A stretch of 64,000 nucleotides of DNA from NCBI GenBank assembly GCA_003013855.2, contig ML058484.1, positions 12,842,215 through 12,906,214 of the forward strand, given 5' to 3'. The position numbers were made by a program, and so were the translations under genes. The first letter of the stretch is position 1. Each line of letters starts with the position of its first letter. The notes under the pieces were generated by a model. That model saw nothing but the letters and a program-made list of their open reading frames with translations, was not told where the DNA came from and ran no database searches. Shown piece by piece: positions 46,401 to 55,051 of the stretch. Source of the DNA: Liriodendron chinense (taxonomy: Eukaryota > Streptophyta > Magnoliopsida > Magnoliales > Magnoliaceae).

Positions 46401-46656
46401 GGTACGATGTTGGCGAGCCATTCAGGGTAGTTGGACACTACCAGGAATCCTGCATTGTACTGCTTGATGACTTCATCCGGACTTTCAGAGCCCACTCTGG
46501 CTTCATTCTTCGTAGTTTCTGCTTCACTGGCTTCATATCTGCCTTGGTTGGTGTTAGAACTAGAAAATGGATGGCGATTACATTTTCTTGAAATGTGGTG
46601 TTTTGTTGCTCTGGGGTTCTGAATAATGGAAACATTCGTAGACAATCACAAAACAT
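43445..46656 (-). pseudogene. T1 pol: reverse transcriptase, two RNase H domains, integrase
   Basis: A long frame 46645-43778 (955 codons) plus 43723-43445. RT motifs: IDFRDLNKASPKD (about residues 95-107), FMDGFSGYNQ (128-137), FGLKNAGATYQ (164-174) and the catalytic YVDD (192-195). The RT-linked RNase H (about 335-455) is followed by a second, cellular-type RNase H with D494, the AEYEA motif (531-535) and D556, a Tat-lineage trait. The integrase has H716, H723, C754 and C757 in the zinc finger and D786, D847 and E883 in the core. Three lesions: a frameshift near 46480 separating the conserved PVKQKLRRMKPEW segment, and in-frame TAA (43780-43778) and TAG (43744-43742) before the C-terminal GPY-like domain (KFKPSWDGPLIIREV). 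Protease and gag are absent. Non-functional, but recent enough to keep all catalytic residues. Confidence 0.93.
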
Positions 46657-47463
46657 TCATAAAAGTACACAAGGAGAGATATCGCAAGGCGAATTTTATT
46701 CCAGAGATCCTGAGGTCTTGTACATTCCAGGCCGTGATCTGGCACGAGCCCTTAATTACATCGAATGATCGATGACCCTTGATTAAAAGGTAAAAGACTA
46801 GTCAGCAGGGACTATGGTCTTAGAGTTTGTGGTCATAGAGACCTGTATTTGTTTTGTTATGGACCGAACCATCTTTGTATTCGTCAGATGTCTATGTCCC
46901 ATGTTTTGGCCGGAGATCCGGGCTGAGACTATCAGGGTTTATGACTGAGAAGGACGACTCTGGGCCTGCGCCTGTCAATGTATGGACAGGTGACCTCGGG
47001 AAGTCCACTCTGCAGTTGTGTATACCTGCGTAGCCCAACCGACGGATGCCGTTTTTAATGGGTAGGGCATCAACTGTTGTATTGTGGCAGTTCATAACAA
47101 TTGTTTTATAATGAATTGAAACTCTTTAGTACGGTTTATCGTGATAACCATAGTCCCGTTTATCTAGCTTTCGGCTCAAATCGGGTCACATCTTTACAGT
47201 AGATACAAATGATGACAGGTTCGCATAGTCTCGGATGTTGGCGACGTCCCTTTCGAGAAGATGTTTCGTTCATCGTGTCGAATCAGATCGAACTTTGAAG
47301 ATGCGCAATTCTACTCATTTAGAGGTCCTAGAACGTCTATTCGACCATTCCATTGCGTCCTGAACGCTTGAAATACCCAAGATAGGCTCATACGGCACTT
47401 GAAAACACTTAAAATTGAGTCCGGTGCGCTCCTGAACATGTTCCGGAATTAGCTGATTTTTTG

Positions 47464-47720
47464 GGTGCGTGGAGGTACAACGCACCCTGAAAATACATAT
47501 CTGAATTATATTGATTTTATGGATGCGTGGGGTAATTTTCAGGTGCGTTGGGGTCCAATGCACCCCAAAAATACAAATCCGCATTTTACTGATTTTTCGG
47601 GTGCGTCGGACCATTTTCGGGTGCGTGGAGGTACAATGCACCCTGAAAATACATGTCCGCTTTTTGTTCGATTTTTTGGATGCGTCGACCTATTTTTTAG
47701 GTGCGCCATCGTACTTATGA
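47464..47720. repeat. Hairpin block in the T2 LTR (R-U5 side)
   Basis: Three imperfect palindromes of 24-25 bp, GGGTGCGTGG...CAACGCACCC type, at about 47464-47488, 47542-47566 and 47619-47643, separated by AT-rich spacers of about 52 bp containing AAAATACA and TTTTATGGATGCGT. Half sites continue to 47705. Confidence 0.85.
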
Positions 47721-47974
47721 TTTTTCATGATTCGGACCTGCGGTGGTGTTGGCCGGTGTGACCTTCCGGTGGAAGATACAAGGCGATCGGAAAAGAATTC
47801 CGGTCACCGGAAAAGTTTTCCGGCTGTCGGAAAGGGATTCCGGCGAGGGTTTCCGGCGGCAAAATTCAGATGCTCAGGGGATAATCTCTCTCTCTCTCTC
47901 TCTCGTAATCTGTACAAATGAATAGTGGGGGGGTATTTATACCCGAGAATACCGGACAACAACCAATGAGGACT

Positions 47975-48370
47975 TGCCACGTATGACGCACCCCAAAAAT
48001 ACCTTGACGCACCCTTAAATGGACGCGTGGGGACTCTGACGCACCCCGAAATGAGATTTTGAGATATGCTGATTTTATGGATGCGTCGGACTATTTTTCG
48101 GGTGCGTTGAGGTACAATGCATCCAAAAAATGCCATGTTGGTCATTCGTGATTTTATGGGTGCGTCGGACAATTTTAGGATGCGTTGGCGTACAATGCAC
48201 CCCGAAATTGCTGTTACGTATTTCCTGAATTTACGGACGCGTCGGAGGTATTTTTTTGGATGCGTCAAGCTATTTTTCGGATGCGTCAGAGGTGAAATAC
48301 ATCCTAAACCACTTGTTGAATTTTCATGAATTTAAGGGTGCGTTGGGCTGAATAATTGGGTGCGCTTGAC
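47975..48370. repeat. Hairpin block in the T2 LTR (U3 side)
   Basis: Same hairpin family as 47464-47720, upstream of the minus-strand TATA box: palindromes near 48099-48123 and 48177-48203 plus many GACGCACCC or GGGTGCGTC half sites in both orientations. Confidence 0.8.
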
Positions 48371-48658
48371 GTACTCGTGTTTTGCAAATTTGGGTTTTGC
48401 AAAACGGAGGGCCTGTGGGGCCCGTTTCCCGGTGAATCGCCATGCACTGCTTATCATAATTCATGAAGGATGGCCCCGCTTGATTCTGGTCGGTTTCGAT
48501 CACGGTGATCCGTGGGGTCCACCGAAAAAAATGGCTAAGTACTGGATCCTTTGCAAAGCTGGGTATTTTGGGTGCGTCGGGTAGTGTTTTGTGGAATTTC
48601 CTCGAAGCACGTGCCCAGTCGATTTGTTTCAGAGGGTACTGACTTTTGGGACCCCAAC

Positions 48659-48668
48659 AGATGCCCCT
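48659..48668 (-). other. Polypurine tract of T2
   Basis: The minus strand reads GGAGGGGCATC directly before TGTTGGGGTCCC. Shares the core GAGGGGCATC with T1 (30063-30075). Confidence 0.65.
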
Positions 48669-48730
48669 CCGGTCCGTTGCGATGAACTTACAGCCGTTCA
48701 TCGCGACGCATCGGATTCCTGGGTCCGTAC

Positions 48731-48738
48731 TATAAATA
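48731..48738 (+). promoter_or_regulatory. Candidate TATA box of the T2 antisense genes
   Basis: TATAAATA in the context CCGTACTATAAATAGGTAAG on the plus strand, only 73 bp inside the internal region. A start site about 30 bp downstream would give a leader of about 1.05 kb to the ATG at 49815, containing the hairpin array 48896-49395. Matches a strong plant core promoter by sequence. Confidence 0.6.
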
Positions 48739-48779
48739 GGTAAGATAGCGTCATTTCACTTCATTCTGCGCTTTTCACT

Positions 48780-49400
48780 GTTCATTTGCTCTGCCGTCGA
48801 CGCACCCAAATATTCGCCAACGCACCCATTTAATACCGCCAGCGCACCCAAAAAAGGTCTAGCGCACCCCTTTATTCCAACTACTTCTATTTTTTGGGTG
48901 CGTCAAGCGTGACGCACCCTGCTAAGGACTTGGTGAAAATCTCATTTTAAGGGTGCGTTGGGTCTGACGCACCCAAGTATTCACACTTGGCGAAAATCTC
49001 GATTTAAGGGTGCGTTGCACTCAGCGCACCCAAGTATTCGAACATGGCTGAATTTTGAGACTTTTAAGGGTGCGTTGGGTCTGACGCACCCCTCGTCACA
49101 AGTTGGTAAAACCCTTGAATTTTTTAGGAGTGCGTTGGGTCTGACGCACCCAAATATTTGTGACTTGGTGAAAATGATGAAATTCCGAGGTGCGTTGGGT
49201 GTGACGCACCTAAGTATTGAACTAAAGAGGGATCATAGCATTTTTAGGGTGCGTTGGGTCCGACGCACCCATATATTCACACAGACATTTTGTGCATTTC
49301 GGGGTGCGTTGGGCCTGACGCACCCAGTTTTCAATACTTGGAATTTTTTGCAAAACTTGGACTATTTTTAGGGGTGTGTTGGATCCAACGCACCCAATTT
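48780..49400. repeat. Array of about nine GGGTGCGT...ACGCACCC hairpins
   Basis: Palindromes of about 24 bp at 48896-48921, 48951-48974, 49008-49031, 49068-49091, 49128-49151, 49188-49211, 49247-49270, 49302-49325 and 49372-49395. The step is 55-70 bp, mostly 57-60. Each has the left arm GGGTGCGTTGGG(T/C), a short loop, and the right arm GACGCACCC. Spacers are about 33-46 bp, AT-rich, partly similar to each other (AAGTATTC, ACTTGGTGAAAA). Single arms precede the array from 48780. It lies in the putative leader of the T2 antisense transcript. Confidence 0.93.
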
Positions 49401-49814
49401 TCCGACTTTGGACTTTTTGCTCTTGAGGGCTCTTTTGCGTGTAAATTTGGCTCAATACTGCGTATTATATTCATATTTTGGGTGGGCAAAGCTGTTCCTG
49501 TGGTGACAGGGATTATTTCTTTAAAGGATATGGGGCCCCGTACTTCCGTCATAAATTTTCATGTGCCTTCATTGTGATCCGAAAGCTGTGTCGGGTCTCA
49601 TATACTTTAAATCCTGGACTATGCCTAACCAAAATGACACTTTCTGGCCATTATGATGATTAATTTAGGTAGGGTTTAGAGGTACCTGCGCACGCCTCCC
49701 ATGACTTTGGTTCTGATGTAAATAATCTTCATATGCTTCTTCTCTTTACTCTTTTTTTATCGAATTGCCGGGGTTCTCAAATCGGGTTGTTAGTCTTGTT
49801 TCTTCCAGCAGACA

Positions 49815-50441
49815 ATGGTTGCGACTCGTGCCTCCCAACGCGTAGCTCGCGACTGCTTGCGACGGCTTTTTGACTCTCTTGGTCATCTGGAAGCTTGGTC
49901 ATCCCTCCATTCTCGATATGATGAGGTGTCCGAGGCTTTATCCAGGCTCGGTGCGGATTCTCGTTCCGTACTTCAAGCCATCCGGAATATTTCGCTTATG
50001 GCTTCCACTCTTGATGAACATAGGGAAGCCATCCTTGGTTTCATTGGTGACTCTTCGTTCCCGGAAGAGCTGACACTTCTTGAGGCGGCGGAGCCTCCCT
50101 TGGCCGATTCTTTCTTGGCCTTATGGAGCCAGCTTAACTCTCTAAAGAAGGAGAAAAGGGCGAAGAAACGATACTTGGCCTGGCTTGTCCCTCTGGCGGA
50201 GGCCGAATTTCCTGATCGTCGCGCCAGCATCTGGAGAAGGATCCGAGCGGTCTTGAATGAATATGACGATCTGGCGATTGATGTCTCCATAATGCGGAAC
50301 TGGGCCAATGCTGAATACGTGCACTTCGACCTCGTACAGCAGTGCATCTCCCATCTGATGGACCTAACTTTTAAGGAAGCGCGGGTCCAAGCGAAGGTGG
50401 ACGAATTGAAGGCTCGGCTTCTCCCTCTGCTGCAAGATTGA
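49815..50441 (+). CDS. T2 antisense gene 1: 208-residue helical protein of unknown function
   Basis: An intact open frame, ATG at 49815, stop at 50439-50441, preceded by TTCTTCCAG, so the ATG may open a second exon. The protein is rich in Leu, Ala, Arg and Glu and predicted by eye to be nearly all helical. It has a basic N-terminus (MVATRASQRVARDCLRRLF), a lysine cluster LKKEKRAKKR near residue 115, and a C-terminal heptad-like stretch (QAKVDELKARLLPLL). I do not recognise a family. It is the only antisense frame of T1/T2 without an interruption. A cluster of minus-strand open frames opposite it is a shadow. It lies 373 bp upstream of antisense gene 2 and could share its transcript. Confidence 0.55.
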   Translation: MVATRASQRVARDCLRRLFDSLGHLEAWSSLHSRYDEVSEALSRLGADSRSVLQAIRNISLMASTLDEHREAILGFIGDSSFPEELTLLEAAEPPLADSFLALWSQLNSLKKEKRAKKRYLAWLVPLAEAEFPDRRASIWRRIRAVLNEYDDLAIDVSIMRNWANAEYVHFDLVQQCISHLMDLTFKEARVQAKVDELKARLLPLLQD

Positions 50442-50766
50442 GACCTTTTTCTGTCCGCGAGAAGGGGATCTCGCAATTTTGTGTTGTCTTACAACAAACT
50501 TTAACTTTAACATTTGAACAATTGACATGACAATCCGAACATTTTGGGCTTATTTCAGTTAATGGATGATGCTTGTGTTGTTTTTCTTTCTCTTATCCGT
50601 CCTTGTTTGTATGTGATGACGATGTCGTGGCCATGAATGCTGTCATGCTATTTCCTTCTTTGCTAGTTTGAATACATTTTACTATGACCTTGATTTGCTT
50701 ATCGGTGCTCATGCCGTCTTTGCACACTACTTTGCATCCTCTTGAACTTTTTCGGGCATATCTTCT

Positions 50767-51394
50767 TGCTTTGAGTTATATCTAAGTTTTCCGTATGCTG
50801 TTTGCAGACTGTGATGGCTAGCGACCCTTCTAAGGCTGGTCCTTCAGGTCCTCCATTAACCCCTTCAAAGCGCAAGCGAGCGGTTTCGAGGGACGTTGTT
50901 CGCCCGTCTGACCAGAATCCCCAATGGTTTCTCCCCCCGGATACTTTCAATTTTATGAACGTATATTGACGTTACCTAAAGACATGCAGAAGAAAATTCT
51001 GTGTGACCGGATTGTACCACCTCCCCCAGACAGGGGTACACAGGAGCAATGGGACTCCTGGTTTGCTCCGTTGCGGGGCTTCCGAAGCGATGGGACGACA
51101 GGTTCCGAAGAAGGGGAGGCGAGCCCGTTGGCCCCCACCCAATCTGCCAGACGCGGTCGCCCGAAGAGGGCTGGCAAGGGCGCGAAACAAGTATATTTGG
51201 AGAAACAGGCCAGGTCCAAATCTGACAAGATGAAGATCATTTGGTCGACCGTAAAGTTAGTCACTTCTCCCCTCGCCATCCGGAATCCTTATACACGAGG
51301 GTATATTAGATCCACCAGAAGCTTCCAACGTCATCGCTCTCTCCCCAGTATCGAGCCCGCAGACGTGTGCCGTGCAAACTCATTTTTCAGTGCG
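50767..51394 (+). repeat. First copy of a near-exact 630-bp direct repeat
   Basis: Matches 53119-53754 with, by eye, no substitutions but three indels: one T at about 50954, one T at about 51327 and ATCCCC near 51345. It contains the start of antisense gene 2. Confidence 0.95.
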
Positions 51395-53137
51395 GGGACG
51401 TGGACATCTATTCCGGGGCCTTTTCTCAACTGTTCCCTGTCTGAGAATGGCAGGCGTCAAGCTGTTTTGGACCCGAAGCTCATGATATTTCTAGAGCCGA
51501 ATCAGAACCCACATCGGCCTTTCCCAACACATTATTTTGAGACTCTCCGGCAAAGATTCCATCATCTGGGCGACACAGAGATTTGGCTGTCAGGCGCCTT
51601 CCGGACCCGCGGTCACTTGATTGCTCATCCCGGGTATGAGGCATGGGCGAATCAGATATTGGAGCTCCATAAAGAGACCTTAAAAGCGGTGGGCCTTTTC
51701 AAGGCTATTGCGGCCACCTCGAGCTACTTCTGCCGCGAGCCGTGGGTTTACAAAGGGTTCTTGAACCACTGGTGCTCTATTACCAACACATTTCACTTGC
51801 CATATGGAGAAATGAGCATCTCGCTGTGGGACCTGAACCGCATCACTGGTCTCCCGATCTGCGGGAGGATATATGATGAATGGGTTCCTAGTGATGAGGA
51901 ACTGTCTCGGAAGAAGAAGGGGGTGAGCGAAGGCTTCTTCTCCCCGGCTTGCTATGAATTATTCGCGGAGCTCCCGCAATTTTGGGCTTTCAAAGATAAA
52001 CTCCCTTTCGAAGACTGGCTGGTCTATTTCAGCCATGGCTTAGAGTAAGCATTCTGATTGTGAGTCGTATGTCATTGTTGCGTCTTTTTTTTTCTTCTAC
52101 TATTAATATTTTATCTCCTTCGTTTCAGTCTGGATTATGCGGCTTATAACGAAGACCGCGACGACAAGGCATTTTTGGAGGATCGAATGAGAGAGAATTT
52201 CCCCCGTCCGAACAAACTATCCCCGACCTGTGAACTCGCCGGCTTCCTGGCCTACTGGTTGAGCTGCGTGGTCCTGCCGAGCTCAAAGCAGGCCGACAGT
52301 GTGAGGGTGTCCTGTTTCGCGGTCGCAGGGGCTTTGGCGAATGGCCACCGTTATGCAATAGCTCCCGCTGTATTATGTTCTCTTTACCGGGCTTTCGGTT
52401 ACGTTATCAGCAATAAAGATCGCGCGGCCTTCGGCATGAACTCGGCTTACTGTGGGTGGCACTTCTTATCGGGATGGCTTGGAGTGTATTTTCCTTGGGT
52501 GTACGGTATCGAGTCTGGTGATTATATCCAGCGAGGGGTGGTCCCATTATACTTCTTTCAAAAACGGAGGATGGTAGGGCAAAATCTGAACACCGTCCGG
52601 GAGTGGATTGCTAAATACGACGATGTCCACTTCTTCCACTTCTCAGGCACTCGGAGCAAAGACTCTATATTGTGCGCGGATGATGAGAGCCTAGACCATA
52701 ACGAACGCTCGTTCCTCATAGCCATCCGCCCGTCCTCACTTCCTCTCCGTGAGGGACTAGAATTCTGGAGAGAGCCGTACTACCCCAACCGTTTTGCTCG
52801 TCAATTTGGCTATGATCAAGGAGTACCTGCCACATTGGAGCCGGTGACTCGGGAGCAGCGAGCATATGGCATCGGGCCTATCCACTGAAAATGGATGTGG
52901 CGGCAGCTTCTGCTGACTGGGACTAGTTGTTCTTTTGCTATTCCTGGGACGGGGAGTATCACTGGCGCCTCTTTCGGGTGGATGAGATGGTGGGCTCATC
53001 AGTACACGTTGATCCGGAACGTTCATCTCGTTACTGATCCTGTGTTTGTTACGCCTCCGATTGTTAGCCCAGCTCCTGCCGATGGATTGGGGTACGTGGC
53101 GGACCATCTTCACCAGCCTGCTTTGAGTTATATCTAA
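50814..53137 (+). pseudogene. T2 antisense gene 2: plant mobile domain protein with NLS-like and AT-hook-like motifs
   Basis: Exon 1 runs 50814-52044 and exon 2 from 52129; the intron GTAAGC...TTTCAG falls within a GA|T codon and restores the frame. ATG at 50814 follows TTTGCAG. The N-terminus has a basic PSKRKR stretch (about residues 18-23) and an RRGRPKRAGKGAK segment (about 105-117) like an AT-hook. The mobile domain covers about residues 210-400: HHLGDTEIWLSGAFRTRGHL, LPYGEMSISLWDLNRITGLP and YDEWVPSDEEL are classical. The C-terminal half ends with PNRFARQFGYDQGVP, shared with T1 gene B. Two lesions: a 1-nt loss in a T run at about 50951-50954 (the second copy at 53302 has the extra T), and TGA at 52886, after which the frame continues to 53137. 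The frameshift could be an assembly error. Confidence 0.8.
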
Positions 53138-53754
53138 GTTTTCCGTATGCTGTTTGCAGACTGTGATGGCTAGCGACCCTTCTAAGGCTGGTCCTTCAGG
53201 TCCTCCATTAACCCCTTCAAAGCGCAAGCGAGCGGTTTCGAGGGACGTTGTTCGCCCGTCTGACCAGAATCCCCAATGGTTTCTCCCCCCGGATACTTTC
53301 AATTTTTATGAACGTATATTGACGTTACCTAAAGACATGCAGAAGAAAATTCTGTGTGACCGGATTGTACCACCTCCCCCAGACAGGGGTACACAGGAGC
53401 AATGGGACTCCTGGTTTGCTCCGTTGCGGGGCTTCCGAAGCGATGGGACGACAGGTTCCGAAGAAGGGGAGGCGAGCCCGTTGGCCCCCACCCAATCTGC
53501 CAGACGCGGTCGCCCGAAGAGGGCTGGCAAGGGCGCGAAACAAGTATATTTGGAGAAACAGGCCAGGTCCAAATCTGACAAGATGAAGATCATTTGGTCG
53601 ACCGTAAAGTTAGTCACTTCTCCCCTCGCCATCCGGAATCCTTATACACGAGGGTATATTAGATCCACCAGAAGCTTTCCAACGTCATCGCTCTCTCCCC
53701 ATCCCCAGTATCGAGCCCGCAGACGTGTGCCGTGCAAACTCATTTTTCAGTGCG
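53119..53754 (+). repeat. Second copy of the 630-bp repeat, ending at the gap
   Basis: Ends exactly at the run of N. It holds the first 196 codons of antisense gene 2 (ATG at 53166) in a continuous frame. The difference to copy 1 is only homopolymer or short-tandem length, and the copy is cut by the scaffold gap; this is what an unmerged contig overlap or an uncollapsed haplotype would look like. Confidence 0.9.
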
Positions 53755-53779
53755 NNNNNNNNNNNNNNNNNNNNNNNNN
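53755..53779. other. Assembly gap, 25 N
   Basis: Run of 25 N. Sequence left is T2, sequence right is a different (copia) element, so real sequence of unknown length is missing. Confidence 0.99.
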
Positions 53780-53827
53780 CCCATGGCTCCACCGTGAAAC
53801 GTGCTTCCGATCAACTTATAAAGATGG

Positions 53828-54990
53828 TCACACCTCCATGCCTTTATCATCACAAATTGTCACTTTACAATAACGATCGTAGCCAATTAACCTACACCTT
53901 GTAGCCTCGAGTGCACCAAGAGAGATCACATTCTTCCTCAACCTAAGGGCGTGCCTTACATTTTCAAGGACTCGCTCGATCCCATCGAACATCCTAATAT
54001 GTACCGTTCCAATACCGACAACCTCATAGGCGTAGTCGTCTGCCAGAAACATCGATCCACCATCATACTCCCTATATATCATGAATGAACTCCAGTCAGG
54101 ACAAACATGATACGATACGCCTGAATCCAAGATCCACTCTCCATTGAGGGACCCATTACAGGATACAGTCAATACATCACCCTCATCACTTATGTCCTCC
54201 ACCAATCTCGCGATATTTGCCTCCCTGGAAGAATTTTCAGACTTCTCTTGCTTCGACTTGGTATTCTAATAATCCCCCTTCATGTGGCCTTCATGTCCAC
54301 AATTCCAGCACTTCACATTACTTTTCCCTTTGCCCTTGGCTTTAGATCCCGATCGAGAATATTCTCCATCGTCTCAGAATTTCTTCCCATCATAATCAGT
54401 GCTTCTGATGAAGAACGAGAACCCACGTTACCACTTTTCTTTCTCATCACCTCGACTGAAAGGCTGAGATAACTATCTCAATGCTAATGGTCTCCTTTCC
54501 TGCGCACAAAGAGTCCTTGAATGACTTAAATGAATTTGGAAGAGAATTAAACAGGATGCATGCCTGATATTCGTCCTTCATCAGTTCATCTATATTCAGC
54601 AACTTGCAAATCAGCTTATTGAACGTGCTAATGTGTCCTCTACATTTGTCCCCTTCTGCCATCTTCAAGTTAAACAACTGAAGCATCAAATAAAAGCAAT
54701 TCTCTAGAGATTTCTTCGCATAGATGTTCTTCAACTTCGCCATTGTATCAACTGTAGTCTTCTCTTTCATGACGTGATAGAGGACATCATCCTTCAGGCA
54801 TAACTGGTTTTGGCCCTCTTGTCGAGCTTCTTTCACTCATCCTCTTCATAGTCTTAAGTCGCTTTCCAAGAGCCTCTTCAAGCTCTTGTTGAATTAGGAG
54901 GGCTTCCATCTTCACTTTCCATAGTTCGTGGTTTTTTTTTTTTTTTTTTTTTTTGAGGAACTTCTCCACGTCAAACTACGTGCTCAATGT
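53828..54990 (-). pseudogene. Copia gag and protease remnant
   Basis: Minus strand. The gag start (ELWKVKMEALLIQQELEEAL) is disrupted by a poly-A tract coding for lysines (23 T on the plus strand, 54932-54954). Then comes the UBN2-type gag body (54836-54447: LKNIYAKKSLENCFYLMLQL, FNLKMAEGD, LICKLLNIDELMKDEYQACI). The zinc knuckle near 54300-54265 reads CWNCGHEGHMKGDY, so the last Cys of the CCHC is replaced, and a stop follows at once. The protease (54205-53828) has WILDSGVSYHVCPDWSSF with the catalytic DSG. Several frameshifts and stops between segments make it non-functional. Confidence 0.88.
54932..54954. repeat. T homopolymer, 23 bp
   Basis: Uninterrupted T run within the gag remnant; its length in the assembly is uncertain. 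Confidence 0.95.
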
Positions 54991-55034
54991 CATGCGCTCT
55001 TCTCATATTCAAATTCTGTAACCACCCAAGGATA

Positions 55035-55046
55035 GCTCTAATACCA
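55035..55046 (-). other. Primer-binding site of the copia element
   Basis: The minus strand reads TGGTATTAGAGC, one base from the common TGGTATCAGAGC that pairs with initiator tRNA-Met, five bases after the LTR end (GGGATTAACA). Confidence 0.8.
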
Positions 55047-55051
55047 CTTAT

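Larger units (their letters stand above)
28734..46656 (-). mobile_element. T1: giant Tat-type Ty3/gypsy element, 5'-truncated, with antisense genes
   Basis: Minus-strand element. In its own 5' to 3' direction it has pol (46656-43445), a 13.4-kb 3' region carrying two plus-strand (antisense) genes at 42321-39780 and 38877-37390, a repeat-rich non-coding stretch, a polypurine tract (30075-30063) and the 3' LTR (30062-28734). A solo LTR of the same family is nested at 35025-36517. Two RNase H domains in pol and an enormous non-coding or antisense 3' region are Tat/Ogre/Retand traits. The protease, gag and 5' LTR are missing; the T2 LTR begins where T1 sequence stops. Even truncated it exceeds 16 kb. 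Confidence 0.8.
46625..48658 (-). mobile_element. LTR of T2
   Basis: On the minus strand it begins TGTTGGGGTCCCAAAAGTCA at 48658, right after the polypurine tract. The other end is not sharply defined; T1 pol similarity stops at about 46640, so I place it near 46625. Minus-strand TATA box TATAAATA at 47941-47934 within GGGGGGGTATTTATACCC as seen on the plus strand, as in the T1-family LTRs. It carries two blocks of GGGTGCGT/ACGCACC hairpins and a CT microsatellite at 47886-47904. Length about 2.0 kb. Confidence 0.6.
46625..53754 (-). mobile_element. T2: Tat-type element, 3' part, with antisense genes and hairpin arrays
   Basis: Inferred minus-strand element: 3' LTR (about 48658-46625), polypurine tract (48668-48659), hairpin-rich 3' region, and two plus-strand (antisense) genes at 49815-50441 and 50814-53137. 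Its pol would lie beyond the assembly gap at 53755-53779 and is not in the window. The architecture copies that of T1 (same polypurine core, same antisense gene type), but the LTR sequence is different, so it is a related but distinct family. Confidence 0.7.

Noticed and set aside
48780..49400. CRISPR array
   Set aside because: Spacing and palindromic repeats resemble one, but repeats are imperfect, spacers are partly alike, there are no cas genes and the context is a plant retrotransposon.
50953..51279. Minus-strand open frame of 108 codons (also at 53306-53632)
   Set aside because: Antisense shadow of the mobile-domain exon; identical at both places only because of the 630-bp repeat.
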